A stretch of 64,000 nt of DNA from Dasyornis broadbenti. Taxonomy: Eukaryota > Chordata > Aves > Passeriformes > Dasyornithidae. Location: the NCBI GenBank assembly GCA_013397935.1, contig VZRN01001786.1:1-64000 (forward strand), given 5' to 3'. The notes under the pieces were generated by a model that was given only the letters and a program-made list of their open reading frames with translations, ran no database searches and had not been told where the DNA came from. Positions 11,279-25,800 of the stretch are shown in pieces (within the stretch, counting starts at the first letter, position 1; every line of letters starts with the position of its first letter). A program made the position numbers and the translations under genes.

Positions 11279-13740
11279 GGAAAAAAAAAAAAGAAAAAAG
11301 AGATGTGGCTATTTTCAGGTCAGTTCTGTAACTTTCCTCTTTTGGGAACAAGTGACCAAATGACTGAAGGTGGGACAGACTTTTCCTTCACAGGATAATC
11401 AAAATTGCTCTGGGGCTTCCAGACAATGCTGGTTAACTGGCTTGCACTGGCAGGTGCAATACTGGACAGACACAGTCTGTCCTCACAGTCTGTCTAACCT
11501 CTCTCTTTCTATGCAAAACATTTTATCACTCCTTTGAAATGAGCAGTCCTTGAGATGAATGTGACATGCAAGCTGCAGGCACAGTAGTTAGGAAACTGGT
11601 AACCCTTCACCATAGGACACAATGTGAAGTGTATTCTCTGTGGGCAAGTCAGCAACAGAGCAAAACCAAGGCAAATGAGACTGAATCAGCACTGGATGCA
11701 GAAAGCTTCATTTCCCAGCTGAGGTGCTCTCTACACGAGGCAGTTCAGCATCAGGAGCCAACAATAAGCAATGGGGGAAAAAGTGTCACTGTCACAGCTC
11801 TGGCATCAAAGTAAATGCCCCAAGGACAGCTCAACTACATGCATATATCATCCCTGACAAATGTGCATTCAGGCTGTTCTTAATCTATCTCCATGGCGGG
11901 AAAAAAAAAAAAAAAAAAAAAAAACCCAAACATTTTTACAACCTACCCAGAGGGTCCAGCTAAACACTTTTTTTCACTGCCAACATTTTTATGTTTCAGT
12001 TCAGTGTCTTCAGTCAAAGACTAAAATTTTTAAGACCATGACTCCTCAGTTGGCCTCCTCTTTCTGTAACCACTTCTCATCTTTATCAAAAATCATCATC
12101 TCTCTGCAGTTGCCTCTGTTTTAGACTGATCCAACTTGAACCTTCTAGTTTTTTTAAGCTCTCCATTCTCTGTAGGCTTGACATTATCCAGCTGAGGTTA
12201 GCCCTAGGCTATCATAGTGCTTCAGCTGAAGAACACTAACAACAGAAAAGAGCATATTTAAAATGTCAGTGCTCCAAGGCAGCTTTTAATGGCTCTTCAG
12301 CGACTATGCCCTTCCAGTTTGGTGGTGATCCATTGAACCAATGCAGCATTTGTTTTTTTAACAACAAGTTATGCAGTTAACTAATAGAAATCTTGTGTAA
12401 TCAGTGTTTCCAAAGTGTACTTATGAAAATACCCTGTGGGATTTTGTTGCAAATCTATGTCAGCATGTGGTGATAGATGACACTTCATACTTCTCCTCTG
12501 ATGGGTTCAGCTGACTTCTTGGCACATCGATGCTGGTTGTTATTCATCCAGATGCTATAAGCAGTTCATCTCTTTCAGTGATCTCCAGGAATTTGAATCA
12601 AACCAGTTGATGTCAACTGTAGTTTCTCAGATCTTTTTCATGCCTCTTGCCCCTTTTTATACATAGATACTGTGCTTGCCCATTTCTGATCTTATGAAAT
12701 TTCTGTCCTTCAAGTTCTTCAAGGTAAGCGCTAACATTCCTGAGATTGCTTCAGTCTCTTCTCATCTTTGTAGATACGCGAGATGAAGTAATAATGAAGA
12801 GACAAAATATCTTGTTCCAGTCTGCCAAAGTGTAAGGAAACAGAAGTTCCTGTATATGGAGGGCAGAAGAGCAAAAGAGAGATCTGTGATCAGTTTGCTA
12901 GCACTGGTATGGAAAACAAAGGATTAGCCTGAAAAAAGGAAATATTATGAGACCATTCTGACAAATTAATTTTCTTTGTACCTATAAAATTTCCTGTATG
13001 TGCCAATGAAGATATTATAAAATTTATTGTTCTCTGTAGTCAGAAACTAGATGACTAACCACCATCGAAGCACAAATTGTAGTCATAATTTGTACTTGCT
13101 CCAAAATGAGTGTTTTATTTTATGGGGATGAAGTTTCTCTCTGTGCAGGGAGAGTTACCACTCAAGATCCACTCATCAAAGCTATTCAGTGCTCAGTGGT
13201 TTGTCAAGTTACTACTAGCTTACATTACACTTACAGTACTCATGCCATTAGTATAATTCACAGAGACTCTAAGGAGGGGCTGACACAAAAGCTTTCCTGT
13301 GGTGATCCCCAAAAAAGGACCGATGAGGCAAATGAAAAGTTCTGGGTTTTTTTTTTCCGGACTTATGTGTACACTCATAGGGAGGGGACCCTATGAATTT
13401 GATTATGAATATATACTTTTATTGCATGAATACTCAACTTTGGATCATACTGGGAAGAGATATTAATTTATACTGACTCAAAAAACATCCCTTGCCTAGT
13501 GATGCATCATTGCATGTGAAATTCTGGATTCCAGGTATGCAATTAAATGCTCTGCTTTTCTAAGCATCTCGTCAACCTTCTGGATAAATGGCCTGAATTG
13601 CACAAGTGCAATGTCTTAAAACCCATGAGCTAATATAGGGTTACTAGGAAGTTTACATGACCACTGGTATGACTTACCTGCCTCACTCACCTAATGTGAA
13701 TTATAATTGGTTTGAACATAAGGAGAGGCCTAAAGTTTTC
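11279..13740. other. intergenic DNA upstream of the TGM3-like gene
   Basis: No gene or mobile element could be supported. It contains a 24-base A tract at 11901-11924 and shorter A runs near 11281. Proximal regulatory elements of the TGM3-like gene would be expected at its right end, but only the TATA box is recognisable. Confidence 0.5.
11901..11924. repeat. poly(A) tract, 24 bases
   Basis: A pure run of 24 A on the + strand. It may be a retroposon tail, but no processed gene copy is recognisable just upstream. Confidence 0.9.
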
Positions 13741-13742
13741 CC

Positions 13743-13749
13743 TATAAAT
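13743..13749 (+). promoter_or_regulatory. TATA box of the TGM3-like gene
   Basis: TATAAAT lies 93 bases before the ATG that fits exon 1 (13842), placing transcription start near 13770-13780 and giving a short 5' UTR of about 65-70 bases. It is a strong match, and the downstream tandem gene at 49165 has a similar TATA box, which supports the assignment. Confidence 0.65.
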
Positions 13750-13841
13750 GCTGCAACACAGCCAGAGCTTGAAGTCTTATCATATAGGTCTACAGTTGCT
13801 CACAGCAATACAAAGTCCAAGGCACAGAGGAGAAAAGGAGC

Positions 13842-16800
13842 ATGGCTGGTGAGTTAAAGAAAAATAAAGTCTCTTTGTTCATATGGAATGGGAAAGTGAA
13901 TAATGTACCATGTGTTAGCTTTCTCTGTGGGGTTGTTTTGTAATGGGCTTGGAATTGTTGAAGTACAAAACATTTTGAGAATTATGCATAAGTTGTTTCA
14001 GCCTTTTTCTTTCCTGAATTTTCCAAAAGACACAAACAAGAAAACCAAGATAATCCATCCATTGCTATATTGAAGTTAAAGATTAAAAATATTATAAAAT
14101 TGCAAATAGAGCAGAAGAAGTTATGGCAAACTGCAAACTTTATTTTAGCATGAAATTTAATGGATCAGAGAGTAGGTCAGAAATGAATGGATCTTGTGTT
14201 AATAAGAATACTTAAGCAAAGGATACACTACGGACTAAATTTCTTCCTGCAGATCCTGAGGCAGTAATGTCATTTTAACTATTTTTAAAAATTTGTGTGA
14301 AAGGCAAAGGCACTTTAAAATACAAACAAAGCAAGCAGAAGTCCAGCAGTGAGGTCTTAGGAGGGAAGATATCAAGTCAATACCTTGTGGTAAGATTGGC
14401 CATGTGCTCACTTAGGCCTGCTGGCACCTGTATAAAAATGTATGGAATCACAGAATAGTGGGAGTTGGAAGGGATATTTCAAAGCCATCTGCTCCAGGTC
14501 CCCTGCAATAAGCAAGGACATCTGCAACTAGGTCAGGTTGCTCGGGGCCCCATCCACCCTGGCCTTGCGTTTTCCCAGGAATGGGGCATCTACCACCTGC
14601 CTGGGCAACCTGTGCCAGTGCCTCACCACCCTCGGTGTAAAAAACTTCTTTCCTGTATCTAACCTAAATTGACTTCCTTCGGTTTAAAACCATTACCCCA
14701 TGTCCTATTGCAACAGGACCTGCTAAAAGATTGTTCCCATCTTCTTACAGGTCCCCTTTATAAATACATAAAATGAGTCCTGAGTTTAAGATGATGCTAC
14801 TTTACCTATTCCAGGCACAGCACGTGCTGTGCTGGCTTTATGTGACTCAGGCTTGAGAAGATCAGGAAATTAATAAAAAACAACCATCCATAGATCAGGG
14901 GCTCAAGTGCAGAAATGACATGCATTGTTTCCCCCTCATGCAGTTTAAGAGAGGCACAGTTACCCCATTCTCACAGTTTTAGGAGAAGTGATTGCACAAG
15001 CTCTTAGGACACAAATGTTTGTCCATATATCTATTATTTGAAACAATTCCTGTTATTGTCTTTACCTTGTGCCAGCATCCCTCACAGCATCTGCTGTCTG
15101 CCTGGTCTGATGGTGGTTAGTTACTGACTATGTCAGTGCAGCTGCTAAGTGTGATACCATCTATGTTTACTTGTTTATGAGCAGAACTTCTGCTTGGAGG
15201 GAATTGTGTCCATATGATCAGCATATATCTCATACAACCTCATAAATCTCCTCCTCTGATCAGAGCTTAAATAAATGGCAAAATACAATTTGATGGGTGA
15301 AGCTGAAATATTGGGCTGAGTAGAAAAATCCTTCTTTTTAACGAAGGAACTGTACAGTAAGGTGGACAGTTGAAACCTTCCGTCTACAGCAATGGGGGAA
15401 AAGCCCCACAAACCAATTGTTTCTGCATTGTAACACTTCCTTTTAAGCAATGATTTGCCAATAACTTGGAACATTTTAGCAGGGCTCTCTCTCAAAGCTT
15501 CCTCTTGAAATTTCAGACAGCAGTCTATCCTTCTCAACGACAATTTTCTTATTGCATGAAATGCAAGAAGCAATAGCAGCATTTAAAGAACAAACTGGTA
15601 TTTGCTGATCATGATCAAGCACTTGCTTGTGAAATACCCAGGATCCAAGAAATACCCAAGGCCAGGCTCAGTTGGCAATGTCAGAAGTGCAAGCAGATGT
15701 TCCTCATGGTTCCATGCACAATTTTTTATGAAAAAACTGTGAAGGTTTGTGTGCAGGTGTGTGTGCACTGAGCTGTTTTCACTCCTTCTCTTCCTCTCTC
15801 CATACTCCTCCCATCCCCTGACACATCCTGCAGACAGACACACCTTTTTTCCCAGAAAATCTTTATGCATTTGTGGGCCATTCTCTAATGGACCTGCTTT
15901 AACAGAATCCAGAAGGGTTTGCATAAAGAAAAGGGAAAAGCACCTAAAAGGTTCCTATAAGTCTGCCTGATTATTGAAAGGGTTTTGATAGTCTGCAGCA
16001 CCACTATTGATACTAAGGATTTAACAATTTGTTTCATAGTCTCACACTGAAAATAATTATCTCAGCTTCTTTCTGTCACTTTTAAGCTTCAGTGTCATTA
16101 CAATTAAGGCGTGAGTTACACCTGCAAGCATCTTGTTTGTGCATTAGCATTGAGAGCGTCTGCCCGCAGAATGGGACAACACGCTGGATCTCAATAAATG
16201 AGCAGAGCCGGGCAGTGATGGGAGCCTGCACAGGAGTATTCTTGGATGATGAGTGTGCAGCAGTAGCTGCAAGTTAAAACTTCCAAATCATGTCTTTACT
16301 CCATTCCAATGGAAGACATATGTGGATAAGTGGGAGAGGCAGGGAAACACATTTAAATATCATAGGCTATAAATAATAGGTGGTGTGTGACTATGTGGGA
16401 GCTGTTGGGAGAGTCCAGCATAGGTTCATCCCAGTTTGGCTCATTCCTGTGTCCTGGTCCTGTGGTAGTTTTTGAAGGTCACATATTAGTGCATATCACT
16501 ACTGTGTCACTGTCAGCCTCCCTTCTGAAAAAGCCATCTCATCTGGAATGAGCTGAGATCTCAGGAGAAAATATAAGCCCAGCTAACAGGGTACCCTTCT
16601 CACAAAGACAATATGGAAGGTGACTGTGCCAAGTTCTCCTGTCTTCAAAGTAAGGCTATTGGCAAACATCAGGAACAATCAGGAACTTCAGGAAGGCCTC
16701 AGGCTGCAGCAGGCTGCAAGCTTCCATTCCAAATGCCCCTGCCCTTAAAAAGCATGTGAGTGGAAGATGGAGACAGAAAATAAGAAGTATGTCTTGGACA

Positions 16801-19800
16801 ACATGTATGGCTCAGAAGAGATCTTGGCCAAATATTTTTCTATATGGACTTGACCACTCTACGCCAGGTGGTTCTAGTCCTGAAAAGTGCTGATGTGAGT
16901 CAGTCCACACCACTGTTCCCGGGACCCAAGTGTCTCCCTAGCGTGGGTTACAGATACAGCACAGCTGTAGAAAACCACTTGAATACCTATATCTAGGATA
17001 GCAGGAGTGGAGGGTGCTGATGGAATTTCTCATTTAATCTTTCAAAAATGGGATGTGATAAGAGATAGAATAGCCCAAACTTCTCAGGATACTGAATCAC
17101 AGAATCATAGAATCATTAAGGTTGAGAAAGACCTGTAAGTTCATCAAGTCCACTGAGGCGGTCCCAATGAGTCATGGCCATGTGGTTGCAGCATGGTGTT
17201 TTAGGGATATGTTAAAGAAGAGCTGTGCTCAGAAAGAATACAGGAGCAGATGGACTATTATAGATAGTAATTTCCCATCCTGAACAAAAGCACAATTGAT
17301 AATAGGTGACATTTCATACAATTCAGGTATCACTGAGGAGTCATATAAAGTTGGTGTGGAAGAAAACACTGCAAAGAAGGAGAGAAAGGAGTATACTGAG
17401 GGGAATTTGTCTGTTACCAAATATGTCCTGCACTGTTCAGTGCTGAAACTCTTAGTCCTATATATTCATTTCTTTAACAGTTGCTGAGGTGAGGGAAGAA
17501 ATCTGGGTATTACTGGAAAAGGATGTTTTGAATTATATAACTGGACCAGTCTGCAAAAGATGATTCTGATATACTTATTCTGGGTACATGAAACAATATG
17601 CTAAGGTAGCTCATATCTTCGATTTTCTGAGGTCCAAAAGAGTCTTCCCTTCCTATCTACAGAGTTTCAAGTACCTGCCTGTGCAATCCTTACATTTACA
17701 GCCACCATTCAAGCCCTGCAAACACTACTTGGCATCCAGGAAGCTGCCTAGGTCAGATGCATTCTGCTTGACTTACTGCGTGTTCTGACTAGTGTTAATA
17801 CTTCTCATTAATTTAACCCTCATTCTCAACCTTTGCCCATAATCTTTAATCCAAAGGTCCAGTATGTATCATTCATCTGTTTTACAAACAAAGCACACCA
17901 GAGGCCCGCAAGGCAACTTAGGCAGAGCTGGGAATAAACACCAGAAGCTGACACAACAGCCACAACTTGTTCTTCCTGACATACTGTCTGCCAGCATAAA
18001 TGGACTGTTGTTCTTTTTCTTTCAACAGAAACTAACCTTCCTATCAAAGAAAAACAGTTTGGTGTGTATCCAAAGATAGGCTGAAATCTTAAATTTATTC
18101 TGAAAATTGTTTGTATGACATTTAACAGTACTTAAAAGTATGGGTAGGAAAGTGTGTCTTAACATCAGAAAACTCTAATCAAATTCTAAGACATTTGAAA
18201 TTTAAGAATTAGTCTTATCACTTTAAAATCACAATTGGACTTTGCAAGTGATAAAACTACATTCCCTCTTCAGATTAAATATAATTAATGAACAGAGATT
18301 CAATGCAGAAGTCTGAATCATAGCCTGATAAAACCTGTTTCTTCTGACAACACCTTTTTACAAGAAATACGAATAAAACATGTCTGTATATGAAATGGGT
18401 TGAGCAAGTTCCAGTTCTAGATCTTCTAAACATGACCCAAACCTGAAAACAGAACAATCTAGGCTACTAAATACTGAGCCCAGCCAACTAAAATGACAAA
18501 TTTGGGAAGGTGTACAGCTGTGCCCAGTTGAGCATGGTGGGTGTCACTGAGAGGCATCTGTAAGATGTGCATTGAATTAATCAAATTTTACAGGTAGTTT
18601 CATAAAAGTATCAGAATTAGTCTCTCTCTTTCTTAACAGAAAGTGAAGCCACCTGCAAAGCATAAGCAAAATTCACTCTGCTTGAAATTGAGTGGAAGAC
18701 TTTTGTGCATAAATTGGCTTTGCCAGTAGCATGGTTCGAGATGTCTTATGAGAAAATAGTAGTGCACCAGCTGAAAGCAATGATAGATATTTTATCACAA
18801 GTCACAGATTTACTTAGCTGTTGTCACTGTAGAGTGTCATGCAAATGTGACACGGAGTGCTTCTCTGTTGAACGGGGCTAAACAGCAACCATGTGATAAA
18901 TGAAAAATTGGTTCTTTAAATTTGGCCCTGATTGGACCTGGGGCAGAGACAGTAGCTTGGTCATTGTTTTGCAATTACTACACTGCAGGCAGAAGGAAAA
19001 AAAAAAAAAGCAGCTCCAAGAGAACGACTGATTTAGGGAATTAATTTAAAGAAAAAGTCTCTGTAAATATTACTTATGAAGTATTTCGAATTACAAACAG
19101 TGTTGTGCAAGAAAGAGTTATGATATTCCTATAACTTTGTCATTGTAACAGAAAGAAAAGCAGTTAAATGCTGACGTTCTTATAACTTTAAATACATTAA
19201 GAAACACTTAACAAGGGGCCAGGTTGTTAGGAATAAATATTATTCAAGCTTCAGATGTTAAGTTGCACAGAAACAAGATCAGGATGTGAGGACTGAGAGG
19301 GGAAATAATGAATGAAAAATGAATCCTCAAGCCCCACTAGTCAGATCAAGGCTGGGGGCAAAGGCAGCCACTCAAGCTCCACCTCCAGAGGAAATATTGC
19401 AAACAGACTTTAAAGAAGTGAAAGGTACCAGCCATTCCTTGAGCCAGCAGAAGTAGAGGAGGCCATTCAGAGGAAGCTTCAGAAGCTGCATACAGAGGAC
19501 ATCTTGATCAGATATGGGTCAAGGTGAGCAAGGGGGAAGCCCATCCTGTAGTGCTGTTTGTTACTTTCTCACATCCATACATCATGTTCAGCTCTATAAT
19601 GGACCTTGAGAGATCACTATTTCTTTATGGAGTTTTGATCCAAGAAAAAAAATTCTTCCATCATGAGTCAGGTGAAGGATTTTCACAGAAATTGCATTTT
19701 TTCACTTATTGTGTGCATGGGAAAAGCAAGCTTATCAGAACAAGATTTGGCAGCACAGGTATATTAACTGATATAAAAATGTTGTATTTTGCAAATAGGA

Positions 19801-22800
19801 AGGGAAAGTCTGCAGCTCTTTGAAGTTGGCAGACAAGTACAAATGAGAGACTGACAAATCTGACAAAAGAGAAAGAAGCAAAGCAAAGCTTTGGGAATGT
19901 ATCACTTCAAAGGCTGAGGAGGGCTACAATGAGCAGAGAAGGCTGAAACCTGACATTAAGGCAGAGAGGATACTAAAATTTGGGGGATTGGCTTTTTTTT
20001 GGCACTCACTTCATTGCTGTGGTGGGTGGGTTTTTTGTTCACATGCTAATATTTATAGATATGCAAACTGACCAATTTAATAATTATTATAAATGGCCTT
20101 GTTTCTTTTCCAACACCTGTCTTTCTAAAGGCAAAACTCCCTGAGCCCTCAGCTGGTTCAACAACAGATTTACTTCACTGCTAAGTTTCTGAGAATTTTT
20201 TTTTTAATAGTAGGTATGTTCCTGGAAAAATCATGCATGCTTCTTGCCTCATTACTGTTAAAAAACCACGTTCCTCTCCATTTGGACTGTGACTGCATTG
20301 CTAGAACTACCAACATAGTTATTTCAAGGATTGTCTAAACCTGATAAATTTAAGATCATGCTGTAAAAAAATCTTTTCATTAATTAATCTGGTTGAACAT
20401 AGGATGATGATATTTTTTACTCAGTAATGGCAGAGGGTAACAATTTTCCATTCCTAAGCACCACACTCTTACTCTTTCCTATTCTCCCTCTTTGAAGGGG
20501 GAGAAAAAAACCCTTTTTTTTCTGTACTTCTGCACTTAATTTAAACCATCAAGCTACCTCCACTAGAAATCCCTCCATAGACTCTGATGTCAGAGCCAAG
20601 CCAATCTCAGGTGCTTGTTCTTTGGCCTCTGATTGAAGCCATAGCTCACATGCAAGAGCTTTCTACAGCACATTTTAGTAGTGCTCTCTCTCCAATTCTG
20701 CCGTCTCTCCCACTGCCAAATGACAGTCCAGTGTCCATCAACATGTTCCTGTTAGATGCTTCCAACAGTGGCAGCTGCGTGACACATAATGGGACCAGAG
20801 ACCACACCATGGCTTAAAATGCACAAGTGTTTCTCAGCTCAGTCAGGTTTCTTTATTTCTCATTCAGAGGCAGTAAGGCTGTGCTTCTGTTAGGATGACA
20901 CCATGTCAGAATGGATGACAGCTTGATAGAATTAATCGAGTTCAGCCAGATTTTTATCCAAGTAATTCACAAATATTCAATTCTCCTGGGTTTCTCTCCT
21001 CTTAGATGTCTTTCTGGTTTTTCTTTAGTACAGCATATACTACTCCTTCTATATTTATTTACATTGATAATCTCTAACAGCCTGTGCAAGATGGAGTCTC
21101 TTCCAAAAACCAAAAAAAAAAAAAATGCTCACATAGAAATTATTTCTAATTTTTGTGGAAGCCTCACATGGGTACCAGTTACCTGTAGAAAGTAATAAGC
21201 AATTCTTCAGAATGTGTTTGTGCTCCTTCCTCTTTGGATGTACCCTCAAGTTTTTTTGCTCTTCTCATTTTTTCATAGCTGCAACGCAGCCAAGTACCAA
21301 CTGGCATCTGAAAGAAAATGCAAGAGAACACCACACAAGTAAATTTTCTAGTGAAGAACCAATTGTGAGGAGAGGACAGGCCTTCACTATCACCTTCAAT
21401 GGAACAGAACACCCTGAGCAAAACTTAATATTCATTGCAGAAACAGGTATGGCCCCCACCTTCTTCACACAGAGTAATGCTGCCTCAGGACATTCTTCTG
21501 ACCTGATATGCACTACAAAGCAGCAAGAGAATACCTCAGAGCCAACATGCTGATTTACATAGCCATGGAATTGTTTGGGGTGTTTGTTGTATTACTCCTA
21601 TCTCAGCAAGAAGCCGCAGCTTCCTTCAGTTGCCAATATATGGCAACTTCATGACAAATTCATCTGAGGGGAGGGTTACATCCCTGCTGAGTTTGTTGAT
21701 GACTAAATCTCTATTTCAGCAAGGCATGGAAAGAAATTGGTTTTTATTTTTCTTAAAAGGTCCAAAACCCTCAAAGGCGACCAAGACCCTGGCCACATTT
21801 GGAATCTCCAGCACAGTGAGCAAGGAGGGCTGGAGTGCAGTTCTTCAGTCCACCAGTTCCAACTCTGCCAGCATCTCCATTTCCAGCCCACATAATGCTG
21901 TCATTGGACGTTACAAGCTGAGTGTTCAAAGCGGCAGCTCCTCTCCAGCAAGTCTTGGCACTTTTGTTTTGCTTTTTAACCCTTGGTCTTCAGGTATGAA
22001 TATGTCGAATTTCCTCTAAAAGAACTAAGTTGCTTTTAGCTTCATTAATGTTTGCAGCTTCTCTATATACTTCAATATAGCAGCTGAACATGGATGATGT
22101 CATGTATCAGTGACAAAAAAAAAAAAAAAAAAGGGTGTCTAACGGTTTCTCAGGACCTTCTGGTACATAAAATCAGCTCTGTAGCATGTGCACACTGGAG
22201 AGCTCATTGCCCTAAAAGATAAGGTTCTGCTTTTGACAGAGCTTCCCTAGTTCTGCACAAGTTTAGAAGAGCATGTCTGGCCTCTGTAGAACCAAGAAAA
22301 GAGTCACATTCACCATTTTCTCACAGATTTGGCAGTGTCATACTTCCATCACTCAGACACCTCCCACCCCTTTCTCTAATTGTAGAAGATCCTGAGTTTC
22401 GTGATCTGTTTATAGCAGCAAGAACAGCAAAGGGTGGATATCTGCAAACACTCTTCTAGATGGAGAGCAAGACTCTTGAGGTTTTGTTTTATTTTGCCTG
22501 CTGTGTTTGTACATCTCTGTTTTGGTTTTTCAGGTGATGATGTGTTCATGCCTAACAAGGCTGAGTGTGAGGAATATGTGCTGGAAGAGTTTGGCATTAT
22601 TTTTGCAGGCAATAAAAATCACATCAGCAGTTTTGGATGGAACTTTGGCCAGGTAAATGTAGCACTGAAATGCCAGACATTGTTTTTGCATCAACTGGGC
22701 CATTTGCTTTTTCCAGTTCATTGCATACATCTCTGAAGAGCAGGACTCTGGTGCTGAAATCAGAACTTGTGCCAAGCCTTGTTTCACTGATCAATATGAG

Positions 22801-25800
22801 GATTTGTAATTTACTAGTCCCTGCTCTGCCTTGGAAATGCAGCCAGCAGAAACATTTATGTCTTTACTAAGACTAAGTAGCCTTAGCATAGTAAAGCACT
22901 GTAGCAATGCTGTGAGGCCTCAAGTCCACAGATTCCAAGATTTTTAAAGCTCTTTGAGTTTGATCTTCAGAGTTTGTTGTGGCCACATTTTTATATGGTA
23001 ATGCCTGGCTGAGATGCAGCACTTCAACCAATGATTAAAAACCCCCATTCAGTGCTAACATGGCTCTCTGCATCCTGACTTTTAGTAGAGTACTCTGTGT
23101 TTCCAAAACACTAATTTATTTCTTTAACATAGTTTCAAGGAGATATCCTCAATATTTGCCTGTCCATACTGGATCGAAGCTTATACTACCGTCAGGATCC
23201 TGTCACTGATGTATCTCACCGACATGACCCCAAATATCTCGGCCGTGTTCTCAGTGCAATGGTAAGCATTGTTCAAAAAGTTGAAATTACTAAGTGTCCT
23301 TTCAAAGTAGTTAACGAAAGTAAATATGAAGACATTTCTTAGAGAATTTTAGGCCCACTGTATGCACCAGACAATATGGGTGCTGAAGTATGGACCAGAG
23401 AAACACCTGGATGGTCATCTGATCTGAGCCTGCTAGAATTATCTCCTCTGGGGTAGTTCTGGTACTTACCACTTTGATATCCAGTAGTCAAACTGAAAAT
23501 ATAAGACAGGGGTGGTTAAAGGACCAGTTCCTTGGAGATCCTTAGTTCAGCCACCCATTTGAAGTGGAACTACAGTTATAGATCAGCTCAGCAATGGATT
23601 TGCCAGGCTGCTTTGAAAATCTCCAAGGAAGGAGGTTTTGTGGCCTCTGTGGGTGACCAGTCCAGAGCTGCAATATCCTCCTAATGAGGAATTTTTCTCT
23701 TTTGTCAAATCTGATTTTCCCAAGCTACAGCCTTCAGCTGTTGCCTCTTGGTCTATAAAAGAGAAAGGTTAGTTAGAATGCACATTCAAATGGTTCTAAG
23801 CTGGTTTTACATTCCTCCCACCCTCCTTAACCAGACGGAACTAGGCCAGTGCTCTCAACTTCTCCCTGCAGATTGTGTGTTCCAGAACCCGTGACCATCG
23901 TGATAGCATCTTGATAGCCCTCCCTCCTGGGCCCTCTTCAGTGTCTCAGCATCCCCTTGAACTGAGAGACCCAAAACTAGAGACAAGACTCCTGGCACAG
24001 CTTTGCTAGAGATAATTACAGGGGGTTAACAGCCTCCCTCAACCTCCTGGTCACACTTTTCCCAATGTCACCTACTGCGAGCTTTCCCTTTTTGATGAGG
24101 GAGCACTGTTGGCTCAAATTCAATATGGCATTTGCTGTAACTCCCAGGCTCGTTTCAGACAGGTTGTAAACTCTTAATTTACCTCATCATAAATTCAGTG
24201 AGTATCTTTTCAGGTCAATGCCAATGATGACCAAGGGGTGGTGCTAGGAAACTGGAGTGGAAAATACGAGGGTGGGAAAAATCCCAGCAGCTGGACGGGA
24301 AGTGGTGAAATCCTGCAAAGCTGGAAGAAATCAGGATTCAAACCTGTTAAATATGGACAATGTTGGGTTTTTGCCGCAGTATTGACTACAGGTATGTTTT
24401 ATGTCACACACTTAACTGACATTGCACAGATTCTATTAAAAGAAGCACTAATAATACTTCCTACATGGAATTCTTTGAAGACATTACTATGCTATATGAA
24501 ACCTGCAGAAATATTGTTTTCTGACTGTGCTTTTCTCTTTATTCTTTAGTGCTTAGATGTCTGGGCATTCCCACTCGTACAATTACAAACTTCAGTTCTG
24601 CCCATGATGCAGATAGAAATTTGCGTGTGGATGAGTTTTATGATGCAGATGGAAATCATTTGGAGAGGGGAGCTGACAGTGTATGGTAAGGCTCAATATT
24701 TAATAGTAGAACTTACCAATGCCTAGAGTGTCATGTGCAGAGTATAGATTCTACTGACAAATGCTTTATCTTCTTTAAAATTGCCTTAAAAACTGCTACA
24801 CACACACACACACACACACACACGCAGACACACACAGGATCAATAAAAAATACTACAAAAGAATACTATGAGACTTGGTGTTTTCACTCTTTCTCAGTTA
24901 AACAAAGAATTGTGACACTAATTACAACAGCTAATTGAAGCCAGGGCAGGCAAAGTTACAGTTATGATGCCACAGATGACTGAAAATTTGCAATATTGCA
25001 GTGGATGCATCAAACAGTGAGGACTGTTCTGCCCTTGAACATTTATGTCCATTCCACAATGCAGTTTTCAGCACCTCTCTAGTTAATACAGTCACAGGGT
25101 CAGGGTGGAAGTGGTGAGTCTCAGATAAGAACCTGTGCAAATAAAGGCATTTGACCCATTTAACTGAGATGGCTGATTAACAGATGTGAATAGGAAGTCA
25201 TAAATACACACTAGTGGCTTACTTTGTTCATTCTTGCACAAAGGAATTTCCACGTCTGGAACGAAAGCTGGTTTACGCGCAATGACTTGGGACCCTCATA
25301 CAGTGGATGGCAAATTCTGGATGCAACTCCCCAAGAAGAAAGTGGAGGTACACAAATTTTATTTCATGAATAATGTTGAAAAATTATAAAGTCAGTCACT
25401 TTTAGAGAAAAGGAAAGAAAAGTAAAATCATTGTAAAAGCAATTTGTCATCCTGCTCAGAAATAGTTGCAGAAGCAAATACTTTATCTGTTGCTGCAACT
25501 GAAAAGTTTCAGATCATCTGTGGATGCCAAGAAAGAAACCAGACTTCCAGGAGCAGTTTTTACAGCAATTCCTGCATTTCCAGTGTAGGCATTGAAAATT
25601 AAGGGATAATATAAAATAAATCAAGTGTCCATTCAGAATAAACACAAGATACATTGATGATGCATTGGCCTGATATGAGGGTCTGTGTGGATGAAAGAGC
25701 TTGAATGGGACACCAGCACTGGGCGCTTCAGGAGTCAGTAATAAATATCTGTCTAAAAAACTGCTTACTGTCAAAGACCTGATCATGTCTAAATTCTTTT

